A stretch of DNA of 10,056 nt from Nitrospirota bacterium (GTDB taxonomy: Bacteria > Nitrospirota > Thermodesulfovibrionia > Thermodesulfovibrionales > SM23-35). The position numbers and the translations under genes are program-made. The stretch lies in the NCBI GenBank assembly GCA_016212245.1, contig JACRGU010000073.1, positions 1 through 10,056 of the forward strand, written 5' to 3'. This document shows positions 1 to 6,444 of this stretch, piece after piece (within the stretch, counting starts at the first letter, position 1; each line of letters starts with the position of its first letter). Under the pieces are notes generated by a model. That model did no database searches. It saw nothing but the letters and a program-made list of their open reading frames with translations, and was not told the DNA's origin.

Positions 1-40
1 AGTAAACCTGCAATATTCTCTTTGTTATTGACCAGAAAAT

Positions 41-105
41 GTCATTCCGTGCTTGACACGGAATCCAGAACCTTTCTTTTGGATTCCTGCTTTCGCAGGA
101 ATGAC
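41..105. repeat. Short paired-hairpin intergenic repeat (GTCATTCC...GGAATGAC family)
   Basis: The 65-bp element begins with GTCATTCC (41-48) and ends with its reverse complement GGAATGAC (98-105). Each half is a hairpin of its own: ATTCCGTG (44-51) pairs with CACGGAAT (57-64) around a 5-nt loop, and ATTCCTGC (83-90) pairs with GCAGGAAT (95-102) around TTTC. The inner halves GGAATCCA and TGGATTCC are also complementary, so one large cruciform is possible. The same terminal design recurs at 2259-2397. The ATTCC...GGAAT hairpins recall the dRS3-type repeats of Neisseria, but that is resemblance only. No T-tract follows either hairpin, so a classical terminator is unlikely. It lies about 120 bp beyond the stop of acsD. 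Confidence 0.8.
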
Positions 106-157
106 GAAAAGTGTTCCCTATAGTATACGATGTTATGATATAAACCCCCTAAGCACG

Positions 158-222
158 AAATTCTAAACAATATCGAATACCAATTTGTTTAGGATTTAGT
201 ATTTCGAATTTAGAATTTATCA
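158..222. repeat. AT-rich inverted repeat with heptamer-periodic right arm, abutting the acsD stop codon
   Basis: Positions 188-222 read as five consecutive 7-mers of the form TTTNNNA: TTTAGGA, TTTAGTA, TTTCGAA, TTTAGAA, TTTATCA. The last ends exactly where the acsD stop codon begins (223-225 on the minus strand). The left arm holds matching inverted segments: AAATTCTAAA (158-167) with TTTAGAATTT (209-218), and CTAAACAA (163-170) with TTGTTTAG (185-192). These two pairings share bases and are therefore alternatives. The region could act as the 3' end of the acsD transcript, but the stem is AT-rich and has no following U-tract. Positions 1-157 hold no gene and, apart from the 41-105 element, no feature I can name. 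Confidence 0.7.
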
Positions 223-1164
223 TTAAATCAGTTCCTCAATCACCTTCTCCACTGCCTCAATGGCCCTCGGATGCCTCATTATAAGGAGCTCTGCACCTGC
301 TATAAGCAAGGCTATTGCTGTAACAGCCTCCCATGTTATTCCCCTCTCCTCTGTAGAACCCCACTGAGGTACATCTGTTTCAGAGGCCTGTGTCTCCTTC
401 ACCTTCCAGACATACATCCCTATGTCACCTAACATTGGTGGCTGCATTGTTACATCATTCTGTGTAAGGGCAGCAAGCCTTATCCTCTCCATAACCGAAT
501 AGGTATATTCAAGGCCATATCCGAGAGCTGAACACATCGGGTCTGTAATTAATCTCTCTCTGTCAAAGCCCATCTGTGTAATTAATATATTAAGCTGTTT
601 GGATAGGTTTATATCAAGCTCTGACATGGCAATTAATTTGTGATTATTTGCCATTGCAGCAGCAACAATCGTCTTATAATTAGCCTCCTGCGCCTTACCT
701 ATAATACAGTTTCTGTCTTTTGCAGCCTCTGCTGCAGCAACCAAGACAGGTGCATCTTTTTCAGCGTGGTTGCTACCAACTATTATCAAAGGGACATCTA
801 TTGCAGAAAGGACATCTCTGACAGTCTTTGCTGCATCTTCAGGCGAACGATTTTCCCTGTCAGGGTGTGTGCCGATAAGTCTTAAGGCTATTGCATTTGC
901 CTTCAGATTGTCTTGACAGAATTTAGCCCATGATACAGGGTCATTCGAAATACCCTCATATGGCTTCTGTACATTCTCAGGCCAGTCAATTGGAGGAACA
1001 TCCTGTATCTCATATGCAATAATAGGTCTGTTTGGCGTTATACCTTCAAAGGTATGGAATGGAAGGACATTTTCCTCTCCAAAGGTAATTGTATTTTCGC
1101 CTGTACCGATTGTTACCGCATAAACTTTTCCAGAATATGTCTCTTTGGGCGGTGCAAAAGCCAT
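223..1164 (-). CDS. acsD: Corrinoid/iron-sulfur protein small subunit (CODH/ACS complex subunit delta)
   Basis: This 313-residue protein is the small subunit of the corrinoid/iron-sulfur protein, which carries the methyl group from methyl-tetrahydrofolate to acetyl-CoA synthase in the Wood-Ljungdahl pathway; it acts in the cytoplasm. It has the family's TIM-barrel type sequence with recognisable blocks: TFEGITPNRP (38-47), LRLIGTHPD (94-102), ITDPMCSALGYGLEY (206-220) and LLIMRHPRAIE (293-303). Length is normal for the subunit. The cobamide is held mainly by the large subunit AcsC, which is not in this window. The ATG at 1162-1164 follows a GGAGG (minus strand, 1170-1174) by five bases. It lies 41 bp downstream of acsE and is probably cotranscribed with it. 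The bacterial AcsD and archaeal CdhD names describe the same family. No damage is visible. Confidence 0.93.
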   Translation of the reverse strand: MAFAPPKETYSGKVYAVTIGTGENTITFGEENVLPFHTFEGITPNRPIIAYEIQDVPPIDWPENVQKPYEGISNDPVSWAKFCQDNLKANAIALRLIGTHPDRENRSPEDAAKTVRDVLSAIDVPLIIVGSNHAEKDAPVLVAAAEAAKDRNCIIGKAQEANYKTIVAAAMANNHKLIAMSELDINLSKQLNILITQMGFDRERLITDPMCSALGYGLEYTYSVMERIRLAALTQNDVTMQPPMLGDIGMYVWKVKETQASETDVPQWGSTEERGITWEAVTAIALLIAGAELLIMRHPRAIEAVEKVIEELI

Positions 1165-1178
1165 CCTTACCTCCAGTT

Positions 1179-1203
1179 ACTTCTCACTTCTCACTTCTCA
1201 CTT
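1179..1203. repeat. Heptamer tandem repeat ACTTCTC (AGTGAGA on the minus strand), about 3.6 copies
   Basis: Plus-strand ACTTCTC occurs three times in perfect tandem (1179-1185, 1186-1192, 1193-1199), followed by ACTT. In the direction of transcription this reads AGTGAGA repeated. It fills nearly the whole acsE-acsD gap, ending two bases from the acsE stop codon and leaving only the Shine-Dalgarno for acsD. The same unit, as AGTRRRA, builds the larger array at 6445-6542. Confidence 0.85.
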
Positions 1204-1205
1204 AT

Positions 1206-1988
1206 TTACATTTCCAGATACGAATGGGCATAAAGTGTCTTACCCAGTATCACATCTATAGTCTTTACTGTTGGTGCTATCTCATGAGGGTCTGCTATGG
1301 CAGCGGTAAGCCCTTCATACATTAATAGAGAAAGAAAATAACTGTTCAGTATCGGTCTCAATTGCTTTGGACAACCATTGGATACATTACTAAGGCCGAC
1401 CACTGTCTTCATCGGCGGGTCATTAAGCTCCTGGAACATCCTTATTGCTTTAATAACCTTCAATGCATGGTCCTGGGATGTTGCTATTTGCAGTACAAGA
1501 GGGTCCAAGTATAAATCTTCAAGTGGAACCCCGTATTCCATAGCCCTCGCCATAATCTCTGCTGCGATAGCAGCCCTCTCCTCTGCATCTGCAGGTAGTC
1601 CGCCCTTACCAACTGTAAGCCCGATTATCTGGGCATTATATCTTGCTGCAAGTTCGAGTATTGGAAATCTCTCAGGGTCATTTGATGTGGAGTTTATCAG
1701 AGGCCTTCCCCACTGGCTGTTATGGACCTTGAGACCAGCCTCTATCGCACTATAATTTGTTGTGTCAAGACATATAGGAAGAGGGACAACCTCCTGTATA
1801 GTCGTAACCATCCATTCCATCAATTCCCCTCCACCGTCTTCTGCCGGGCCTATATTAGCATCTATCATCCCTGCACCAGCCTTCCACTGGGAAGTCGCAA
1901 TCTCTTGTATTGGGCCTTTATCTCTTTTCATCATAGCTTCTCTGACCCTCTTGGCTATTATGCTTAATTTTTCTCCTATAATTAACAT
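1206..1988 (-). CDS. acsE: 5-methyltetrahydrofolate:corrinoid/iron-sulfur protein methyltransferase
   Basis: This 260-residue enzyme moves the N5-methyl group of methyl-tetrahydrofolate onto the Co(I) centre of the corrinoid/iron-sulfur protein, linking the methyl branch of the Wood-Ljungdahl pathway to acetyl-CoA synthase. It is a single pterin-binding TIM barrel of the length of the Moorella enzyme (about 262 residues). Pterin-site residues known in that family are present: D75 in CLDTTN, N99 in INSTSND (97-103), D162 in YLDPL, and N201 in GLSNVSNG (198-205). DANIGP (43-48) is the usual early motif. The ATG at 1986-1988 has AAAGGAG ten bases upstream (minus strand, 1999-2005) and matches the family N-terminus, so the start is secure. 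It is the first gene before acsD. It is distinguished from MetH-type barrels by the stand-alone size and the acsD neighbour. Confidence 0.95.
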   Translation of the reverse strand: MLIIGEKLSIIAKRVREAMMKRDKGPIQEIATSQWKAGAGMIDANIGPAEDGGGELMEWMVTTIQEVVPLPICLDTTNYSAIEAGLKVHNSQWGRPLINSTSNDPERFPILELAARYNAQIIGLTVGKGGLPADAEERAAIAAEIMARAMEYGVPLEDLYLDPLVLQIATSQDHALKVIKAIRMFQELNDPPMKTVVGLSNVSNGCPKQLRPILNSYFLSLLMYEGLTAAIADPHEIAPTVKTIDVILGKTLYAHSYLEM

Positions 1989-2013
1989 TTCCTGAGAACT
2001 CCTTTCTGAATAA

Positions 2014-2038
2014 GAGGGGCGATTTGAGAATCGCCCTC
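2014..2038. promoter_or_regulatory. Leader hairpin upstream of acsE
   Basis: GAGGGGCGATT (2014-2024) and AATCGCCCTC (2029-2038) form a 10-bp stem with one bulged G and a TGAG loop. It sits about 25 bp upstream of the acsE start, just outside the Shine-Dalgarno. Neither side has a T-tract, so it is not a standard intrinsic terminator; a role in RNA stability or translation is possible but unproven. Confidence 0.45.
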
Positions 2039-2154
2039 ATTATTAAATTTATAACTATAACTCCAAGAACCTTTCCTCCTTTACTCATCGGGACACCAGA
2101 GTTGAGGTAGGGTTAAAAAGATAACATAAATCTTTTTTCCAGGTAAAGAGTTTT

Positions 2155-2160
2155 ATTATA
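2155..2160 (-). promoter_or_regulatory. Candidate -10 box for acsE-acsD
   Basis: The minus strand reads a perfect TATAAT here, preceded by GGG, about 170 bp upstream of the acsE start. No good -35 lies at 16-18 bp; a TTGACT (minus strand, 2196-2201) is 35 bp away, which is too far. If real, it gives acsE a leader of roughly 160 nt that includes the GC hairpin. This is a motif match only. Confidence 0.25.
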
Positions 2161-2258
2161 CCCTTTTTTTTTAGAAATCTTTTTGCTATTCTATCAGTCA
2201 ATAGAGACATATTGTGATCAGTAAAACGTGGGGATATCCTGCGATTTTATTCTTTTTT

Positions 2259-2397
2259 GTCATTCCTGCATAAGCAGGAATCCAGGTGCTGTCCCCCGTA
2301 TCAAGTACGGGGCAAGCTCTGCGAAACTTGTCCCTGCGGAAGCAGGGAGCAGGGAACTATACAAAATGAACTGGATTCCCGTTTTCACGGGAATGAC
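2259..2397. repeat. 139-bp MITE-like multi-hairpin element upstream of the thiamine-binding/fbp operon
   Basis: It opens with GTCATTCC (2259-2266) and closes with GGAATGAC (2390-2397). The two terminal modules are hairpins: ATTCCTGC (2262-2269) / GCAGGAAT (2274-2281), and ATTCCCGT (2375-2382) / ACGGGAAT (2387-2394). Just inside them, GGAATCCAG (2277-2285) and CTGGATTCC (2371-2379) are inverted copies. The interior adds two more hairpins: CCCCGTA (2294-2300) / TACGGGG (2306-2312), and TCCCTGC (2331-2337) / GCAGGGA (2342-2348), with GCAGGGA immediately repeated at 2349-2355. It encodes no transposase, so if mobile it depends on one supplied elsewhere. It ends 33 bp before the first operon start codon and may carry or disrupt the promoter. 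Confidence 0.75.
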
Positions 2398-2418
2398 GAT
2401 ACATAATTGGTACTAAAG

Positions 2419-2426
2419 AAAGGAGG
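2419..2426 (+). promoter_or_regulatory. Ribosome binding site that fixes the start of the thiamine-binding protein gene
   Basis: AAAGGAGG lies four bases before the ATG at 2431. An in-frame TTG at 2407 lies upstream of this site and would translate through it, so the ATG is preferred. The fbp gene has the same AAAGGAGG (2736-2743) with the same four-base gap. Confidence 0.8.
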
Positions 2427-2430
2427 GGTT

Positions 2431-2736
2431 ATGCTTATAGAATTCAGTATCATACCAATAGGTGTTGGCAACAGCATTGGGGATCAGCTTGCTGAGATAT
2501 TAAAGATAGTTGATGCAAGTGGACTTCCTTATAAGATTAATCCCATGGGCACAGTTATCGAGGGTGAATGGGATGAGATAATGAAACTTATCAAGAAATG
2601 CCACGGGATTGTGATGAAGACTGGAGAGAGGGCACTCACAACTATATCCATAGATGACAGGAAGGGGAAGCCCAACAGGATAGATGAGAAGGTAAAATCA
2701 ATAGAACGAAGGATTGGAAAGACTCTAAAAAAATAA
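2431..2736 (+). CDS. MTH1187/YkoF-type thiamine-binding protein (former DUF77)
   Basis: The 101-residue protein matches the small ferredoxin-fold family related to archaeal MTH1187 and the thiamine-binding half of YkoF. Family blocks are clear: an N-terminal strand EFSIIPIG with GNSIGDQ after it, then SGLPYKINPMGTVIEG (about 29-44) with EWDEIM, a CHGIVMKTG segment, RALTTISIDDR (about 69-79), and a basic C-terminal helix. No signal peptide or membrane segment is present, so it is cytosolic. Members are thought to bind thiamine or related ligands, but the ligand and role here are unproven. It is the first gene of an operon with the FBP aldolase/phosphatase, 11 bp apart. No TPP riboswitch signature was seen upstream. 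The start is set by the Shine-Dalgarno at 2419-2426. Confidence 0.85.
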   Translation: MLIEFSIIPIGVGNSIGDQLAEILKIVDASGLPYKINPMGTVIEGEWDEIMKLIKKCHGIVMKTGERALTTISIDDRKGKPNRIDEKVKSIERRIGKTLKK

Positions 2737-2747
2737 AAGGAGGTATC

Positions 2748-3845
2748 ATGACTGACAGGATAACATTAAGCGTTATTAAGGCTGATGTTGGGGGTTATGT
2801 TGGACATTCGAGTATTCATACTGACCTTATCGAGACAGCAAAGGAGAAATTATCTAATGCTCAAGAGAAGGGAATGCTTATTGATTTCCATGTGACAAGG
2901 TGTGGTGATGACCTTGAACTCATCATGACTCATAAGCATGGTGTGGATGCCGAGAATATACACAAGCTTGCATGGAACACCTTTGTTGCATGTACTGAGG
3001 TTGCAAAAGAACTGAAGCTCTATGGGGCAGGTCAGGACCTTCTCAGTGATGCCTTCACTGGAACTGTTAAAGGCATGGGGCCTGGTGTTGCAGAGATGGA
3101 GTTTGAGGAAAGGAAGAGCGAGCCAATAGTTATCTTTATGGCTGATAAGACATCTCCTGGCGCATGGAACCTGCCCTTATATGAAATCTTCGCCGACCCA
3201 TTCAATACTGCTGGCCTTGTTATAGACCCGACAATGCATGACGGTTTTATATTTGAGGTTGTGGATGTATATGAACACAAGAAGATTACCTTCTCATGTC
3301 CTGAAGAGATATACGACCTATTAATGTTTATTGGTGCAATGAGGAGGTTCATAATAAGGGCTGTCTATAGGAAAGATGGAATGATTGCAGCAGCAGCATC
3401 CACACAGAAACTCAGCCTTATTGCCGGGAAATATGTTGGAAAAGATGACCCTGTTCTGATTGTCAGATGCCAAGCAGGGCTGCCTGCAGTTGGAGAGGTG
3501 CTCGAGCCATTTGCCTTTAGCCATATAGTCGAGGGATGGATGCGTGGCTCACATCATGGGCCCCTTATGCCTGTTGCATTCTATGAGGCAAATCCATCAA
3601 GATTTGATGGCCCCCCGAGGGTTATTGCTGCAGGTTTCCAGCTCTGTAATGGAAAACTTATAGGGCCGAGGGATTTATTTGACGACCCTGCATTTGATGA
3701 GGCAAGAAGGAAGGCGAATGAGATAGCAGACTATCTCAGGCATCACGGGCCATTCGAACCACATAGACTCGGACTTGAAGACCTTGAATATACAACCATG
3801 GATCAGCTCATGAAAAAACTCGAAGGCAGGTTTCAACCAGAGTGA
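2748..3845 (+). CDS. fbp: Bifunctional fructose-1,6-bisphosphate aldolase/phosphatase (class V FBPase)
   Basis: This 365-residue enzyme condenses glyceraldehyde-3-phosphate and dihydroxyacetone phosphate to fructose-1,6-bisphosphate and removes the 1-phosphate, giving fructose-6-phosphate: a one-way gluconeogenic step in the cytoplasm. The archaeal-type family is plain from start to end. Residues that align with the known active sites are D13 and H20 in ADVGGYVGH, D54-D55 in CGDDLE, Q96 in GAGQDLL, D133 in MADKTSPGAW, Y229 and the Schiff-base lysine K232 in KYVGKDD, and the substrate loop GSHHGPLMPV (267-276). Start: ATG four bases after AAAGGAGG. It is cotranscribed with the thiamine-binding protein gene. 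The family is typical of archaea and deep-branching or autotrophic anaerobic bacteria, which suits the nearby Wood-Ljungdahl genes. Its last 13 bp overlap the 3' end of the opposing tRNA nucleotidyltransferase gene. Confidence 0.95.
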   Translation: MTDRITLSVIKADVGGYVGHSSIHTDLIETAKEKLSNAQEKGMLIDFHVTRCGDDLELIMTHKHGVDAENIHKLAWNTFVACTEVAKELKLYGAGQDLLSDAFTGTVKGMGPGVAEMEFEERKSEPIVIFMADKTSPGAWNLPLYEIFADPFNTAGLVIDPTMHDGFIFEVVDVYEHKKITFSCPEEIYDLLMFIGAMRRFIIRAVYRKDGMIAAAASTQKLSLIAGKYVGKDDPVLIVRCQAGLPAVGEVLEPFAFSHIVEGWMRGSHHGPLMPVAFYEANPSRFDGPPRVIAAGFQLCNGKLIGPRDLFDDPAFDEARRKANEIADYLRHHGPFEPHRLGLEDLEYTTMDQLMKKLEGRFQPE

Positions 3846-6433
3846 CGAACAAACCTCTCCTCATCTTCCCGAGACTTCAAACGGCCTCTCAGTTTTTCTT
3901 CGAGGAGTTCCTTGAGAATCTTTGCATAAACAGGCCCTGGCTGGATACCCATATCCTTTAAGTCGTCTCCTTTCAGGAGTGGCTTTACCTTTCTTAGTTC
4001 GGTGAGATACTGGGATATCGCCTTTTGTTTCTCTCGATCCTTACTTACAGCCATCGAGAAGAGAAGTGCCTCGAGACTGAGGTTGCTGAGGAGATCGTAT
4101 ATCTCAACAGGGTCCTTCAGAGGAAGCCTTCTCAGTACTTCCCTCGACTGAGACATGTTCTTGATAATCATAACACCTGACCTTGGTGGCGTAGATAGCC
4201 TTTCTATAGCTGCCTTAACCTCATCATTCTTCAATCCAGACAGCAGGGCCATTAAGTATAAAATCCCCCTGTCAGGCCTTTCTTCAAGAAACAGGAAGTT
4301 AAACCATGATAGGGTCTCATGCATTGACTTGAGTGTTGCCTCAAGCTCCTCATTGAATATAAGGTTCGGGTGTATAACCTTCAGGAGGTCAAAATCTGAA
4401 AGCCTCTTCAGGGTTTTGACTGGTTCAGTCTCATTAAATGAAAGAAGGAGTTCTTCATAAAGCCTGGAGCCTGAAAGCCTTTCAAAGAGATTCATCTTTA
4501 TTGCTGACTTTATGAGATTTTCCGTATGTTTGCTGATCTTAAATCCAAACCTTTCAGAAAATCTGATTGCCCTGAATGCCCTTGTAGGGTCTTCGATAAA
4601 ACTGAGGTTATGGAGGACCCTGATCGTTTTCTCTCTTAAATCACGCTGGCCACCAAAAAAATCTATAAGGAGCCCGAAATCCTTCGGATTTAATTTTATG
4701 GCAAATGTATTTATTGTAAAGTCTCTCCTGTAGAGGTCTTTCTTAATTGACGATATCTCGACCTTCGGAAGTGCTGCAGGTGATTCGTAGTATTCGGTTC
4801 TGGCTGTTGCAATATCAAGTCTTAATTTATCTGTGATAACCTGGGCAGTACCAAATCTCTGGTGCGTCCTTACCCTCGCATTCAGCCTTTCACCAAATAT
4901 CTTTGCGAACACAATTCCATCACCTTCTATAACGATGTCAATATCAAGATTTTCCTCACCGCGTAACAGGTCCCTTACTGAACCACCAACAAGGTATGCA
5001 TTAAAATTGAGCTCGTCTGCTACCTCCCCTGAGAGCTTGAGGAGGTTGTAAATATCTGGAGGGAACCTATCTTTCATCCACGAAGACAGACTCCTCCCTT
5101 CTGTCGGTTTTTCTCTGGCAACTGTTTTTTCTATCCTTCTGCGTCTCAGAAACTCCTCATAAAGTGTACGCAACAGGTCTGTCCTCGTTATTGCACCAAC
5201 AATTCTGCCATTTTCTATAACAGACATGAACCTCTGGTTCTGCTCAATCATCATGGTCTCTATCTCCCTGATTGGAGTATGAGGGCCTACGGTTGTGGCA
5301 TCTGTTGTGGAGAATTCTATCACCCTGTTTTTCCCAAAACCATGGAAAATAGCCTTCTCCACGATCTCTCGTGATATCACACCTGCATATCTTCCTTCTC
5401 TCAGGACTGGCAGGACATTAACCCCATATCTTGTCATCATTGCCTCGGCCTCTTTGATAGGACTATCCCACTGTATACTGATAACAGGCCGTGTCATTAT
5501 ATCGGATGCAACCTTGCCAGGCTTTACACATCCATAGAGGAGTTTTGTTAATCTGTCCTCAATGACCTCGAGTGAAGCCTCCTTAATGGTAGCTGAGGCT
5601 GCTGTTGGATGACCTCCTCCTCCGAATTCCTTCATCACCTCTGATACATCAAGCTCTGAGACCCTGCTTCTTGCAACTATTAACATCTTTCCTTCCATGC
5701 TAAGCATGACTATTACCGCGTCAATATCTTCTATATCCATCATCCTGTGGGCAAGATGAGCCGCATCTCCGAAATAACTATCACGGGATGCCTTTGCCAC
5801 CATTATCCTTATTCCATGTATAACCATCTCCTTTGATGAGCGGACAAGCTCATTCAGGAGGTCAAGCTCTTCTATGCTCAATTCCATTTTTAAAAAGCTT
5901 GAAACAATATTAAGGTTTGCACCCTTTTTCAGAAGATATGAAACAGCAAGGAGGTCTCGCCCTGTCGTTGAAGGGAAAAGCAGACACCCTGTCTCCTCAT
6001 ATATTCCTAAGGTGAGTATGGTCGCCTCCATGGGTGTCAAATGTATTTTTCTGCTTTTCAATATCTCTGTAAAGATGGTTGCGGTTGCCCCTACACTTTC
6101 AATCTTCTCGACCTCTCCCCTGATATCACCTTTATTGAATGGGTGGTGGTCGTAGATATGTATCTTGATGCCTTTGTTGGAAAGCAATTCTGCAAAGGGG
6201 CCAATCCTGCCTGGTATCTTTGTATCAACTATGATCAGCCTTGTGACCTTTGAAAGGTCAATGTCTTTTATACGCTTTATATCAACCGGTTGAAATACCC
6301 CTATAAAATCTCTCAGCTTCTTTTCCTGAGAGCCTGGAAAGACAATCTGCGCTTCATTATACAGCTTCTTTGCAGCAACCATTGAGGCAAGAGAATCAAA
6401 GTCAGCGTTAATATGAGAGGTAATGATATCCAT
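3833..6433 (-). CDS. cca: Long-form tRNA nucleotidyltransferase (CCA- or A-adding) with DHH and tandem CBS domains
   Basis: The 866-residue protein has four parts. (1) A DHH/DHHA1 phosphoesterase (about 1-300): HINADFDSLAS (7-17), IIVDT (67-71), YDHHPF (94-99), and GGGGHPTAAS (271-280). (2) Two CBS domains (about 308-365 and 372-428). (3) A class II nucleotidyltransferase head (about 475-640): LVGGSVRDLL (481-490), metal-binding DID (497-499), RRDF (569-572), and the nucleobase-reading EDPTR (614-618). (4) A helical tRNA-binding tail. The head adds CCA, or only the final A, to tRNA 3' ends; the DHH part resembles NrnA-type nano-RNA and phosphatase enzymes. This fusion is known in Aquifex and other lineages, where long forms can be A-adding with a separate CC-adding partner; the sequence here cannot decide. 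In the DHH part the usual GIxxDTG motif reads GIYEETG (143-149), with E147 for D. The ATG has only a weak AGG upstream because a heptamer array reaches within about 11 bp. Confidence 0.88.
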   Translation of the reverse strand: MDIITSHINADFDSLASMVAAKKLYNEAQIVFPGSQEKKLRDFIGVFQPVDIKRIKDIDLSKVTRLIIVDTKIPGRIGPFAELLSNKGIKIHIYDHHPFNKGDIRGEVEKIESVGATATIFTEILKSRKIHLTPMEATILTLGIYEETGCLLFPSTTGRDLLAVSYLLKKGANLNIVSSFLKMELSIEELDLLNELVRSSKEMVIHGIRIMVAKASRDSYFGDAAHLAHRMMDIEDIDAVIVMLSMEGKMLIVARSRVSELDVSEVMKEFGGGGHPTAASATIKEASLEVIEDRLTKLLYGCVKPGKVASDIMTRPVISIQWDSPIKEAEAMMTRYGVNVLPVLREGRYAGVISREIVEKAIFHGFGKNRVIEFSTTDATTVGPHTPIREIETMMIEQNQRFMSVIENGRIVGAITRTDLLRTLYEEFLRRRRIEKTVAREKPTEGRSLSSWMKDRFPPDIYNLLKLSGEVADELNFNAYLVGGSVRDLLRGEENLDIDIVIEGDGIVFAKIFGERLNARVRTHQRFGTAQVITDKLRLDIATARTEYYESPAALPKVEISSIKKDLYRRDFTINTFAIKLNPKDFGLLIDFFGGQRDLREKTIRVLHNLSFIEDPTRAFRAIRFSERFGFKISKHTENLIKSAIKMNLFERLSGSRLYEELLLSFNETEPVKTLKRLSDFDLLKVIHPNLIFNEELEATLKSMHETLSWFNFLFLEERPDRGILYLMALLSGLKNDEVKAAIERLSTPPRSGVMIIKNMSQSREVLRRLPLKDPVEIYDLLSNLSLEALLFSMAVSKDREKQKAISQYLTELRKVKPLLKGDDLKDMGIQPGPVYAKILKELLEEKLRGRLKSREDEERFVRHSG

Positions 6434-6444
6434 AATAACCTAAA

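Larger units (their letters stand above)
1989..2430. other. Gene-free divergent region between acsE and the thiamine-binding/fbp operon
   Basis: The 442 bp hold no convincing gene. The acsE side (1989-2160) is an AT-rich leader with a GC hairpin (2014-2038), a strong Shine-Dalgarno-like AAAGGAGG on the minus strand (2075-2082) that is not followed by a usable reading frame, and an AT stem AAAAAGAT (2115-2122) / ATCTTTTT (2130-2137). A run of nine T lies at 2164-2172. The plus-strand operon side carries the 139-bp repeat at 2259-2397. A weak promoter-like pair, TTGTGA (2212-2217) and TATCCT (2235-2240) with 17-bp spacing, could serve the plus-strand operon, but I would not rely on it. Confidence 0.6.

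Noticed and set aside
83..105. Intrinsic terminator for acsD
   Set aside because: The hairpin has no U-tract in either direction and belongs to a repeated element.
1378..1755. 125-codon plus-strand reading frame
   Set aside because: It lies antisense inside acsE, whose motifs are intact, and has a low-complexity serine/alanine-rich product.
1919..2088. Small minus-strand reading frame beginning ATGAGTAAAGGAGG that overlaps the acsE start
   Set aside because: Its start has only a weak ribosome site, its 3' half runs through acsE in another frame, and the AAAGGAGG that drew attention is inside it rather than before it.
1989..2160. Cobalamin, THF or ZTP riboswitch in the acsE leader
   Set aside because: Plausible from function, but I could not find a B12 box or the conserved cores of the other classes on the minus strand.
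2228..2416. 62-codon plus-strand reading frame upstream of the thiamine-binding protein gene
   Set aside because: It is a translation of the hairpin repeat at 2259-2397 (CISRNP and FTGMT are usual products of such repeats) and has no ribosome site.
2398..2430. TPP riboswitch before the thiamine-binding protein gene
   Set aside because: None of the conserved TPP-aptamer segments is present in 2100-2430.
2407..2430. TTG start at 2407 for the thiamine-binding protein
   Set aside because: It would translate through the AAAGGAGG site; the ATG at 2431 matches the family N-terminus.
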